From assembly GCF_022815725.1 (NCBI RefSeq), contig NZ_JALGRF010000010.1:156159-220158 (forward strand): 64,000 bases of DNA, read 5' to 3'. The stretch comes from Streptomyces sp. APSN-46.1 (GTDB taxonomy: Bacteria > Actinomycetota > Actinomycetes > Streptomycetales > Streptomycetaceae). Position numbers and translations under genes: made by a program. The notes beneath the pieces are model-generated. The model worked only from the letters and a program-made list of their open reading frames with translations, was not told the DNA's origin and made no database searches. Of the stretch, positions 42,164 to 50,224 are shown piece after piece. Position 1 is the first letter of the stretch; each line of letters begins with the position of its first letter.

Positions 42164-42934
42164 ATGAGCGGAATTCTCGACGGCAAGCGCATCCTCATCA
42201 CGGGGGTGCTGACGGAGCAGTCCATCGCCTTCCACACCGCCAAGCTGGCCCAGGAGCAGGGCGCCGAGGTCATCCTGACCGCGTTCCCCCGCCCGACGCT
42301 GACCGAGCGCATCGCCAAGAAGCTGCCCAAGCCGGTCAAGGTCATCGAGCTCGACGTCACCAACGACGAGCACCTGGCCCGCCTGGAGGGCATCGTCCGC
42401 GACGAGCTCGGCGGCCTCGACGGGGTCGTCCACTCGATCGGCTTCGCGCCGCAGGACGCCCTCGGCGGCAACTTCCTGAACACCCCGTTCGAGTCGGTGG
42501 CCACCGCCATGCACGTCTCGGCGTTCTCGCTGAAGTCGCTGACCATGGCCTGCAAGCCGCTGTTCCCGCACGAGGGCGCGGCCGTCGTCGGCCTCACCTT
42601 CGACGCGCAGTTCGCCTGGCCGCAGTACGACTGGATGGGCCCGGCCAAGGCCGCGCTGGAGGCCACCAGCCGCTACCTCGCCCGCGACCTGGGCAAGGAG
42701 AACATCCGCTGCAACCTGGTCTCGGCCGGTCCGCTCGGCTCGATGGCCGCGAAGTCCATCCCGGGCTTCTCGGAGCTGGCGGACGTCTGGAACTCGCGCT
42801 CGATGCTGGAGTGGGACATGAGCGACCCGGAGCCGGCGGGCAGGGGCGTCGTGGCCCTGCTGTCGGACTGGTTCCCGAAGACCACCGGCGAGATCGTCCA
42901 CGTGGACGGCGGCCTGCACGCGATGGGTGCCTGA
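42164..42934 (+). CDS. fabI: Enoyl-ACP reductase FabI/InhA
   Basis: A 256-residue NADH-dependent reductase that does the last step of each fatty acid elongation cycle. LITGVLTEQSIAFHTAK at ~10-26 is the FabI-type cofactor turn. HSIGFAPQ and YDWMGPAKAALE carry the YxxxxxxK catalytic arrangement. RCNLVSAGPLGSMAAKSIPGF fits the substrate loop. It lies six bases after fabG and ends before a hairpin. It is the target class of isoniazid and triclosan. Confidence 0.96.
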   Translation: MSGILDGKRILITGVLTEQSIAFHTAKLAQEQGAEVILTAFPRPTLTERIAKKLPKPVKVIELDVTNDEHLARLEGIVRDELGGLDGVVHSIGFAPQDALGGNFLNTPFESVATAMHVSAFSLKSLTMACKPLFPHEGAAVVGLTFDAQFAWPQYDWMGPAKAALEATSRYLARDLGKENIRCNLVSAGPLGSMAAKSIPGFSELADVWNSRSMLEWDMSDPEPAGRGVVALLSDWFPKTTGEIVHVDGGLHAMGA

Positions 42935-42965
42935 TCGCCTGATCCAGGGCCCCGAGTCCGTACGG

Positions 42966-43003
42966 CGGCGGCCGCGTCTCCCTTCCGGGAGGCGTGGCCG
43001 CCG
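42966..43003 (+). terminator. Hairpin terminator after fabI
   Basis: Arms of 17 bases (42966-42982 and 42987-43003) pair with two mismatches around a TTCC loop; the left arm reads CGGCGGCCGCGTCTCCC. It is 32 bases past the fabI stop. Confidence 0.8.
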
Positions 43004-43142
43004 TCGTGTTCGGGGGTGGGGCCGAGGTGTCGATCGAATGTTCGCCCTCCGGCGGGATCTTCCCGAGTCGAAAACGCGGACAGATACCTGCAAACTGGCA
43101 TCGTCGGGATCTTCCCGGCTCCTGCGGGGAGGAGGTACGGGA

Positions 43143-43574
43143 GTGCGCGCGAGGCGGAGCCGAGCGGTATCGCTACTGGTCACCTCGGTGGTTCTCACCG
43201 GATTCCTGATCCCCGGAGCCGTCGCGCAGCCCGACGGAGCCGACCCGGCGTACGGCCCCGAGGCGGTGCCCCCGGCGGTCGTGGACCTGGACGAGATCCC
43301 CGCCGAGCCACCCGTACAGCTCGCGCCGACGGCCTCCCGCGAGCTCTTCGGCGCCGACTGCGACACCGAGATCGAGGGCTCGCGGGTGGCGGCGTACTGC
43401 CACAACAGCTACCCCGAGACCGACCGGATCCGGCTGCACGTGGAGTGCGACCGCTGGTGGGACGTGGACGGGGACGGCGCCGCCGTGGCCGTGGGGCCGG
43501 CCGGGCGGGTCGAGCTCGCCGGCCGCTGCTGGAAGGAGGTCCGCTCCGCCTGGGTGAGCCACGAGCGGCCCTGA
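43143..43574 (+). CDS. Secreted protein of unknown function
   Basis: A 143-residue protein. The signal peptide is MRARRSRAVSLLVTSVVLTG and continues to a GAVAQP cleavage region near residue 29. The mature part is acidic with four cysteines (ADCDTE, AYCHNSYPE, HVECDRWWD, GRCWKEV), which could form two disulphides. GTG 43143 has GGAGGAGG upstream. I see no known domain. Confidence 0.82.
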   Translation: MRARRSRAVSLLVTSVVLTGFLIPGAVAQPDGADPAYGPEAVPPAVVDLDEIPAEPPVQLAPTASRELFGADCDTEIEGSRVAAYCHNSYPETDRIRLHVECDRWWDVDGDGAAVAVGPAGRVELAGRCWKEVRSAWVSHERP

Positions 43575-43635
43575 GGGCCGCACCTGAGGGCGTATCTGGA
43601 GCCGTCCCCGGGAGTCGTCGCTCCCGTCGCCGGCG

Positions 43636-44307
43636 TCAGCGCTTGCCGAGGCAGACGAACGGGTAGCCCGCCGCCTCCGAGGCCGCGGTGTCCGCGTCCC
43701 CGCGCCGGACCGCCTCGATCAGCCGCGCGTGGTCCACGTGCGACGCGGGATCGAGCACCGTGCCGACGTCCGTCCGCAGCCAGTCCGCCACCAGATCGCC
43801 GAGGTCCGCGTACAGCTCGATCAGCACCTCGTTGTGCGAGGCCGCCACCACCGCCATGTGGAGCGCCACGTCCGCCGCCACGAACACTTCCGCGTTCCCG
43901 CCCTCCCACGCCTCCTCGCGCCGGGCCAGCAGCGCGTCCAGCTGTACGAGGTCCCGCGCGCTCCGCCGCTCCGCCGCGAGTCGCGCCGCCGAGGACTCCA
44001 GCGTCGAGCGCAGCTCCGCGATGTCCCGGGGGTCGGCCCCGGCGAAACGGCGGTGCATCACCCCGGCCAGCTCGCTGGTGGCGAGCACGTACGTGCCCGA
44101 ACCCTGCCGGATGTCGAGCAGGCCGTTGTGCGCGAGGGCCCGGACGGCCTCCCGCACGGTGTTGCGGGCGACGCCCAGCAGCTCCACCAGCTCCGGCTCC
44201 GTGGGGATGCGGGAGCCGACCGGCCATTCACCGGAGGTGATCTGGTTCCTGAGCTGGGCGATCACCTGATCGGCGAGCGCGGATCGCCGGGGCGAGGTCA
44301 GCGGCAT
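43636..44307 (-). CDS. GntR family regulator, FadR type
   Basis: A 223-residue regulator. The winged helix at ~8-75 has RIPTEPELVELLGVARNTVREAVRAL and DIRQGSGTYV. The C-terminal FCD-type all-helical domain (ELRSTLESSAARLAA, DVALHMAVVAASHNEVL) probably binds a metal and a carboxylate ligand. It diverges from the MFS transporter gene and an AATCAT-CCC-ATGATT palindrome lies between, so it likely controls that transporter. ATG 44307 starts it. Confidence 0.91.
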   Translation of the reverse strand: MPLTSPRRSALADQVIAQLRNQITSGEWPVGSRIPTEPELVELLGVARNTVREAVRALAHNGLLDIRQGSGTYVLATSELAGVMHRRFAGADPRDIAELRSTLESSAARLAAERRSARDLVQLDALLARREEAWEGGNAEVFVAADVALHMAVVAASHNEVLIELYADLGDLVADWLRTDVGTVLDPASHVDHARLIEAVRRGDADTAASEAAGYPFVCLGKR

Positions 44308-44351
44308 GGGGGCGGGGTCCTCTCCGAGAACGGAAGGCACAGTGGACAACC

Positions 44352-44366
44352 AATCATCCCATGATT
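44352..44366. promoter_or_regulatory. GntR operator candidate
   Basis: AATCAT-CCC-ATGATT is a perfect inverted repeat 14 bases before the MFS start; a further half-site ATGAT follows at 44369-44373. Its place between regulator and transporter suits repression of both. Confidence 0.65.
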
Positions 44367-44379
44367 CTATGATGGCTGA

Positions 44380-45741
44380 ATGCTCGACGACGAAATCCAG
44401 ACCCTGAACCGGCCGCGGGCCACGCGCACGGCACCCCCGTCCACCGCCGCCCCGGCCGGCCCGGCCGCCACGGCCGCGCCCGGCATGGCCGCGCCCGGCG
44501 CGCCGCGACCCGCATGGCTCGGCCCGGTCCTCATCGTCGGCATCGTCCTCGCCGCCCTCAACCTCCGGCCCGCCATCACCAGCCTCGGCGCCCTCTTCGA
44601 GGAGACCCGCACGGGCCTCGGCATGAGCGGTACCGTCGCCGGACTGATCACCTCCGTCCCCGCCCTCTGCTTCGCCGTCTTCGGCGTCACCGCGCCCCGG
44701 CTCTCCCGCCGCTTCGGGCCCGCCGCCGTCGTCTGCGCCGGCATGGCCGCCATCGCCGCCGGACTGCTGATCCGGCCCTTCGCGACCAACGCCGCCGGGT
44801 TCCTCGCCGCCAGCGCCCTGTCCCTGGCCGGCATAGCCCTGACCAACGTGCTGCTCCCGGTGATCGTCAAGCGCTGGTTCCCGGACCGGGTGGGCACCAT
44901 GATCGGCCTCTACTCCATGGCCCTGGCCGCCGGTACCTCGCTCGCCGCCGCCGCGACCGTCCCGCTGACCTCCGCCCTCGGCGGCAGCTGGCGTACCGGC
45001 CTGCTCGTCTGGGCCGTGCTCGCGGTCGCCGCGGTACTGCCGTGGCTGCCCATCGCCGCCGCGAGCCGCCGGGAGCGCTCCGCCGCCGCGGTCGCCGCCG
45101 CGACGGCCGGCTCCGCGACGGCCGCCTCGACCGCGCGCCCGGACTCCGGCCCGCGCGCCGTCCGCAGCCGCACGGCCTGGGCCCTGGCCTGCTACTTCGG
45201 CCTCCAGGCCACCGGCGCGTACGTCACCATGGGCTGGCTCCCGCAGATCTTCCGCGACGCCGGGGTCTCCGCCGGGACCGCCGGCGTCCTGCTCGCCGTC
45301 ACCATGGTCATGGGCGTCCCCCTCGCCTTCGTCATCCCCCGCCTGGCCGGCCGGATGCGCAACCAGGGGCCCATCGCCGTCACCCTCGGCCTCTTCGGCC
45401 TCGCCGGCTACCTCGGGCTCTACCTCGCCCCGGCCGCCGGCGCCTGGGCCTGGGCGCTCCTCCTCGGCATCTCCAACTGCGCCTTCCCGCTCGTCATCAC
45501 GATGATCGGCCTGCGCGCCAAGTCCCCGGCCGGCGTCGTCAAGCTCTCCGCCTTCGCCCAGAGCACCGGCTACCTCATCTCCCTCCCCGGACCGCTCGTC
45601 ATCGGCACCCTCTACCAGCACAGCGGAGGCTGGGACCTGCCCCTCGCGCTGATGGCGGGACTGCTGATCCCGCAGATCGTGGTGGGCGTCCTGGCCGGAC
45701 GGGACCGCACGATCGAGGACGAATGCGGCATGCGAGACTGA
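44380..45741 (+). CDS. MFS transporter, CynX/NimT-like
   Basis: A 453-residue protein with 12 predicted helices. LNLRPAITSLGALFEE (by edges ~61-76) is the mark of the CynX/NimT cyanate/nitroimidazole branch. TAPRLSRRFGP and RWFPDRVGTMIG are cytoplasmic loops of the family. The first ~45 residues are Pro/Ala-rich and likely disordered. The substrate is unknown. It is divergent from the GntR gene and followed five bases later by a micropeptide gene. Confidence 0.92.
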   Translation: MLDDEIQTLNRPRATRTAPPSTAAPAGPAATAAPGMAAPGAPRPAWLGPVLIVGIVLAALNLRPAITSLGALFEETRTGLGMSGTVAGLITSVPALCFAVFGVTAPRLSRRFGPAAVVCAGMAAIAAGLLIRPFATNAAGFLAASALSLAGIALTNVLLPVIVKRWFPDRVGTMIGLYSMALAAGTSLAAAATVPLTSALGGSWRTGLLVWAVLAVAAVLPWLPIAAASRRERSAAAVAAATAGSATAASTARPDSGPRAVRSRTAWALACYFGLQATGAYVTMGWLPQIFRDAGVSAGTAGVLLAVTMVMGVPLAFVIPRLAGRMRNQGPIAVTLGLFGLAGYLGLYLAPAAGAWAWALLLGISNCAFPLVITMIGLRAKSPAGVVKLSAFAQSTGYLISLPGPLVIGTLYQHSGGWDLPLALMAGLLIPQIVVGVLAGRDRTIEDECGMRD

Positions 45742-45746
45742 GCGAC

Positions 45747-45866
45747 ATGTCGCCCGTACTCGAACCCAACCCCCAGGACGGCCACAAGAAGCTCGGCATC
45801 GTGCTCGGCGCGATGCTGCTCGTGACCGTCGTCATCGCCGTCATCGCGACGCTCGCCTCCCCCTGA
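45747..45866 (+). CDS. Thirty-nine-residue transporter-associated membrane peptide
   Basis: A peptide MSPVLEPNPQDGHKKLG followed by one helix, IVLGAMLLVTVVIAVIATLASP in part. It starts five bases after the MFS stop. It resembles the Streptomyces family named SGM_5486 transporter-associated protein, from memory. The conserved short soluble head and single helix suggest a small subunit that stabilises the transporter. Confidence 0.78.
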   Translation: MSPVLEPNPQDGHKKLGIVLGAMLLVTVVIAVIATLASP

Positions 45867-46025
45867 GGCGGCGCGGACCCGGGAGGGGTGGGGCTACCCC
45901 CACCAACCCCTAGGGGGCCAGGTTCAGGGTGAACTGGGGTGTCCCCCGGATGGGAGCCGCTGCTCCGGATCCATAGATTCGAAGCCAGCGAGCCAGTCCC
46001 ACCCCGCACACCCACGGAGGCGGCC

Positions 46026-46253
46026 ATGTCGGCCCCCACGCACACCCCCTACCTCTCCACCGCCGTCCCCTCCCGCCGCCCGGCCGCCGCCGGCGCGAAC
46101 GCCCGCCTGCACTGGTGGGCACTGGCCCTGCCCGCCCTCGCGTTCGGGCTCCTTCTGCTGCTCCTCGCCGGGTCGGCCGAGGCGCACGCGGCCTCCGGCG
46201 AAGCCCCCGCGCTGCTCCAGGTCACCGAGCAACTGCTGCGCGTCGTCGGCTGA
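46026..46253 (+). CDS. Small membrane protein, unknown
   Basis: A 75-residue protein. ATG 46026 follows GGAGGCGGCC. There is one central helix (about 29-50, WWALALPALAFGLLLLLLAG), flanked by a Ser/Ala/Pro-rich head and an EAPALLQVTEQLLRVVG tail. I do not recognise it. It could be a signal-anchored peptide with the tail outside. Confidence 0.7.
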   Translation: MSAPTHTPYLSTAVPSRRPAAAGANARLHWWALALPALAFGLLLLLLAGSAEAHAASGEAPALLQVTEQLLRVVG

Positions 46254-46339
46254 CCCCTTGCAGCGGGGCGCGCACGCTGCGCGGGCGGGCACGCCAACAC
46301 CCCGGGCCGGGTGGCTCGTTTCATGGGAAGCTGGGGGTC

Positions 46340-46861
46340 ATGAGCGCCGACACACCCCGCAGGATCGTCCTCCTCCGGCACGCCAAGGCCGACTGGCCCG
46401 AGGTGTCCGACCACGACCGCCCGCTCGCGGAGCGAGGCCGCCACGAGGCACCGGCCGTCGGTCTGAAGCTGGCCGAGACCGGCATCACCTTCGACCTGGC
46501 CCTCTGCTCCACCGCCGTCCGCACCCGCGAAACCTGGAAGCTCGCCGTCCAGGAACTGCCGCACCGGCCCAAGACCTTGTACGAGGAGCGGCTCTACGAC
46601 GCCTCGCTCGGCGAGCTCATCGCCCTGCTGAACGAGACCTCCGACGACGTCTCCGACCTCCTCGTCGTCGGCCACAACCCCGGTATGCACGCCCTCGCCG
46701 ACGCCCTCTCGGGGCGCGCGGAGGGAGACACCGCGAAGCGGATGCACCGCACCGGATTCCCGACCGCGGCGCTCGCGGTCGTCTCCTTCACCGGCTCGTG
46801 GAAATCGCTGGAGCACGGGGTCGGCACGCTGCTGGACTACTGGACGCCCACGGAGCACTGA
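46340..46861 (+). CDS. SixA-like histidine phosphatase
   Basis: A 173-residue phosphoglycerate-mutase-superfamily protein. LLRHAKADW at ~11-19 has the catalytic RHG/RHA-type site, STAVRTRETW supplies the second Arg, and VVGHNPGMHALADAL carries the second His. SixA enzymes dephosphorylate phosphohistidine on signalling proteins. ATG 46340 starts it. It is convergent with serB. The short gap holds CGGGCTA tandem repeats (about 46870-46899). Confidence 0.92.
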   Translation: MSADTPRRIVLLRHAKADWPEVSDHDRPLAERGRHEAPAVGLKLAETGITFDLALCSTAVRTRETWKLAVQELPHRPKTLYEERLYDASLGELIALLNETSDDVSDLLVVGHNPGMHALADALSGRAEGDTAKRMHRTGFPTAALAVVSFTGSWKSLEHGVGTLLDYWTPTEH

Positions 46862-46956
46862 CCCGCGGGCGGGCTAAGGGCTACGGGCTACGGGCTACGC
46901 GCGAAGGAACGGGCCCCGGCCGTGTGCGCCGGCGCCCGTGCTCTTCGTAGGCCGGC

Positions 46957-48156
46957 TCAGCCGAGGTCGGCGGCCTCGACCTCTTCCCGGGTGATCCCCA
47001 GCAGGTAGAGCACCGCGTCCAGGAACGGCACGTTCACCGCGGTGTGCGCGGCCTCGCGGACCACGGGCTTGGCGTTGAAGGCCACGCCCAGCCCGGCCGC
47101 GTTCAGCATGTCAAGGTCATTGGCGCCGTCACCGATCGCCACCGTCTGGGCCAGCGGCACCCCGGCCTCCATGGCGAACCGGCGCAGCAGCCGGGCCTTG
47201 CCCGCCCGGTCCACGATCTCGCCGATGACCCGGCCGGTCAGTTTCCCGTCGACGATCTCCAGCGTGTTGGCCGAGGCGAAGTCCAGCCCCAGCTTCTCCC
47301 GCAGGTCGTCCGTGACCTGCGTGAACCCACCGGAAACCACGCCCACCTGGTAGCCGAGCCGCTTCAGGGTCCGGATCAGGGTCCGGGCCCCCGGGGTCAG
47401 CTGCACCTCGGAGCGGACCTTGTCCACGACGGACGCGTCCAGGCCCGCCAGCAGCGCGACGCGGGCGTGCAACGACTGCTCGAAGTCGAGCTCGCCGCGC
47501 ATGGCCCGCTCGGTGACCTCTGCGACCTCGGCCTCGCAGCCGGCGTGCGCCGCGAACAGCTCGATGACCTCGTCCTGGATCAGGGTCGAGTCCACGTCCA
47601 TGACGACCAGGCGCTGGGCCCGGCGGTGCAGCCCGGCCGACACCACGGCCACATCCACGCCGATGTGCGCCGCGGCGAGGGCCAGGGCGGTGCGCAGCGG
47701 CTCGGTCTCGGTGCCGGACACGGCGAACTCCACCGCCGTCACCGGGTACTTCGCGAGCCGGAAGATACGGTCGATGTTGCCGCCGGTCGCCGTGATCCGG
47801 GCGGCGATCTGGGCCGTGGACTCGGCGGTCAGCGGGTGGCCGAGCACGGTGACGTGGGAACGCCCACTGCCGCGCGGCCGGTTGTCGCCGGTACCGGAGA
47901 GGATCTCCGCCTGCAGCTTGAGCGACTCGGCCCAGCTGTGGACGGTGGCCCGGAGTTCGCCCTCGGTGCTGCCGGCGGGCTGGGTGACGAGGGCGCACAG
48001 CACGATGCGGCCGCGGGTGACGACCTGCTCGATGTCGACGACGTCGACGGAGTAGGCGGCGAGGGTGTCGAACAGCCCGGCGGTGATCCCGGGCCGGTCC
48101 TTGCCGAAGATCTTGACGAGGAGGGTGGGGACGTCGGAGGTCTGCGAAGCGCTCAT
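46957..48156 (-). CDS. serB: Phosphoserine phosphatase with N-terminal ACT domains
   Basis: It makes L-serine from phosphoserine. The 399-residue protein has two ACT-like domains (~9-85 and ~100-175) and a HAD domain: VMDVDSTLIQ with Asp187 and Asp189, SGGFTQ, and AIGDGANDLDML. ACT domains suggest amino acid feedback, as in mycobacterial SerB2. ATG 48156 starts it. No other serine gene is nearby. Confidence 0.95.
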   Translation of the reverse strand: MSASQTSDVPTLLVKIFGKDRPGITAGLFDTLAAYSVDVVDIEQVVTRGRIVLCALVTQPAGSTEGELRATVHSWAESLKLQAEILSGTGDNRPRGSGRSHVTVLGHPLTAESTAQIAARITATGGNIDRIFRLAKYPVTAVEFAVSGTETEPLRTALALAAAHIGVDVAVVSAGLHRRAQRLVVMDVDSTLIQDEVIELFAAHAGCEAEVAEVTERAMRGELDFEQSLHARVALLAGLDASVVDKVRSEVQLTPGARTLIRTLKRLGYQVGVVSGGFTQVTDDLREKLGLDFASANTLEIVDGKLTGRVIGEIVDRAGKARLLRRFAMEAGVPLAQTVAIGDGANDLDMLNAAGLGVAFNAKPVVREAAHTAVNVPFLDAVLYLLGITREEVEAADLG

Positions 48157-48280
48157 GGTGCCCTCACCGTATCTTCCCCGGCCGCGCCGGTGGACCCCCG
48201 TCCCACCCTGCGGTCCCCTTCTTGATTGCGCTCCTCGCACGGCTCGGCCCCGGGGGGCCTCGCCGGCTTCGGATCGCTGC

Positions 48281-48313
48281 GCTGGGGGCACCTCCCAGCG
48301 GTAGCTGGGGGAG
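48281..48313. repeat. Dispersed hairpin element between serB and streptophobe
   Basis: GCTGGGGGCACCTCCCAGC then GGTAGCTGGGGGAG matches the element at 4401-4434, differing mainly in the hairpin centre. The rest of the 48157-48429 gap is GC-rich G-tracts (GGGGCGGGGCGGGAGGCCGG occurs more than once) without a gene I can support. Confidence 0.7.
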
Positions 48314-48429
48314 ACTCCGTCCGGCGGGGGCGGGGCGGGAGGCCGGCCCGGTGGTCAGGGCGGGGGTGTGGGGGGAGGGGTGGCGGCGGCGGGGTCGCCG
48401 CAGGGGCGGGGCGGGAGGCCGGTCGGCGA

Positions 48430-50010
48430 TCAGGATGGGGGTGCGGGGGGAGGGGGTGGCGGTGGCGGTGTGAACGGCGGTCGGCGGGCCGGCCGCGGGG
48501 TCCTCGGGGGCGCGCCCGTGATCGTCACGTCCCAGGACACGTCCGGATCGAGGTACGGGGAGGCCCCCTGCGGCGGCGCCCCTCGCCCCGACCGGCCCGA
48601 CTCCTGTCCCGCCCCTGGGCCCGGCCCTCGGTCCGGCCCCGGGTACGAGCCCGGGTACGAGCCCGGGTACGAGCCCGGGTACGGCCCCGGGTGGGGTGGG
48701 CGGGCCGGGTCCGCCGGGTGCGCCGCCGGGACCGGCGGGCGCGGTAGGGGTGGGCGGCGGCGACGGGTCAGCAGGGCGCCCGCCGCGCCGGCCGCCGCGC
48801 CCCAGCCCGCGCCGATCAGCAGCGCGTCCAGGGGATCCCCGCGCAGCTCCACCCCGGCATCCACCACGTCCACCCCGAGCACCGCGAGCGATGCGTCGGC
48901 CGACAACCCCGTCAGCCACACCAGCCCCGCCAGCGTCGCCCCCGCCACCGCCGACAACCGCGCCGCGCACCCCAGGATCCCGCGCCCTGGAGTCCGTACG
49001 GCCGCCAGCACGCCCGCGTACAGCATCAGCAGCCCCGCGCCCGCGACCAGCAGCCAGACCCGCCCGTCGTACTCCGCGAGCCGCGCCACCGTCACCGGCT
49101 CCCCCGCCGGCATCTCCAGCAGATCGTCCAGCGGATCCGGCAGCAGCCGCCCGACCTCCCCCCAGGCCCGGCCGCGCAGCGGCACGAACACCCCCAGCAG
49201 CACCCCCACCCAGCTCCCGTTCGGCGCCCCCAGCAGCGCGGCCCCCAGCACCCGCCCCGGATGCTCGTCACCCCGCGCGGCCCACCCCGCCGCGGCCAGC
49301 CCGGCCGCCACCGCCACCAGCAGCACCGCCACCACCGCCGACACCGCCGGCCGCAGCCGCGCGAACGCCGCCGGCCCGCGCCGCGAGGCCAGCAGCGCCA
49401 CCGCCAGTACGGCCAGCACCCACACCGCCGCGCCCAGCAGCGTCGGCCCGAGGTCCACCGAGAACCCCACCCGGGTCCGGGTCTCGACCAGGTCCCCGAT
49501 CCGGTCCGGGAGCAGCCCGCCGATGTCCCCGAGACCGGGGATCTCCACCGTCTCCGGCCTCCCCGGGAGCCCGGGCAGCCGCGCCCCGTCGAGGGTGACC
49601 ACGTCGTGTCCGGCCCACGCCAGCCCGCCCGCCATGGCGACGAGCAGCGCCGCCACCACGCCCGCCCGGGCGACGAGCTCACCGGCCGGGGCACCGGTCC
49701 GGAGCGAGCGCAGGAACAGCCGCGCCAGTACGAGCGCCCCGGCCAGCCCGACCCCCAAGGGCGTGACGTCCAGGGAGGTTTCCGCTCCGGCCCCGGTGAC
49801 CCCGAAGGCCGACACGTCACCGGAGGGCGTGACCGTGCCGCCCACCGCCAGTACCACCGCGGCCGCGGTCATCGCCCCCAGCGATCCGCCCGCCGCGTCG
49901 GCGCCCAGCAGATGGAGCCCCAGCGCGGCCACCCCGGCCATCACGATCAGGGACCAGCCCACGGCGCAGACCCCGGACAGGACCACGTCTCCCCATCGAA
50001 TGCGACGCAT
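48430..50010 (-). CDS. Streptophobe family integral membrane protein
   Basis: A 526-residue protein with about ten hydrophobic helices to residue ~415 and a soluble tail. It fits the streptophobe family, known only in Streptomyces relatives and of unknown function. The tail is Pro/Gly/Tyr-rich with tandem PGSY units, encoded by exact 12-base repeats of the GAGCCCGGGTAC type at 48649-48684, then a Pro-only run near the C-terminus. ATG 50010 starts it. It diverges from the FHA-ABC gene. Confidence 0.87.
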   Translation of the reverse strand: MRRIRWGDVVLSGVCAVGWSLIVMAGVAALGLHLLGADAAGGSLGAMTAAAVVLAVGGTVTPSGDVSAFGVTGAGAETSLDVTPLGVGLAGALVLARLFLRSLRTGAPAGELVARAGVVAALLVAMAGGLAWAGHDVVTLDGARLPGLPGRPETVEIPGLGDIGGLLPDRIGDLVETRTRVGFSVDLGPTLLGAAVWVLAVLAVALLASRRGPAAFARLRPAVSAVVAVLLVAVAAGLAAAGWAARGDEHPGRVLGAALLGAPNGSWVGVLLGVFVPLRGRAWGEVGRLLPDPLDDLLEMPAGEPVTVARLAEYDGRVWLLVAGAGLLMLYAGVLAAVRTPGRGILGCAARLSAVAGATLAGLVWLTGLSADASLAVLGVDVVDAGVELRGDPLDALLIGAGWGAAAGAAGALLTRRRRPPLPRPPVPAAHPADPARPPHPGPYPGSYPGSYPGSYPGPDRGPGPGAGQESGRSGRGAPPQGASPYLDPDVSWDVTITGAPPRTPRPARRPPFTPPPPPPPPAPPS

Positions 50011-50224
50011 GCTTGCCCCCGGTCGGTGCGTGGGACGCCGGGAGAGAAGTCCCGTATCTCACTCTCCGGGTGACTTGCGACCCCGTCAACGGGCAGACGT
50101 AGACGCCACGCACAGGCCCGGATTCCACATGTGGCCCCAGGCCTGAAATAGTTCCCCCGGATGTTCGCCATCCCTAGACTCCCTGGCAGCAGGGGGATTC
50201 TCGGGGGACTTAAGTGGGGCTGGA

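Noticed and set aside
43636..45621. Upstream extension of the GntR regulator through the MFS gene on the minus strand
   Set aside because: The conserved winged helix begins right after ATG 44307; the extension is antisense to a clear transporter.
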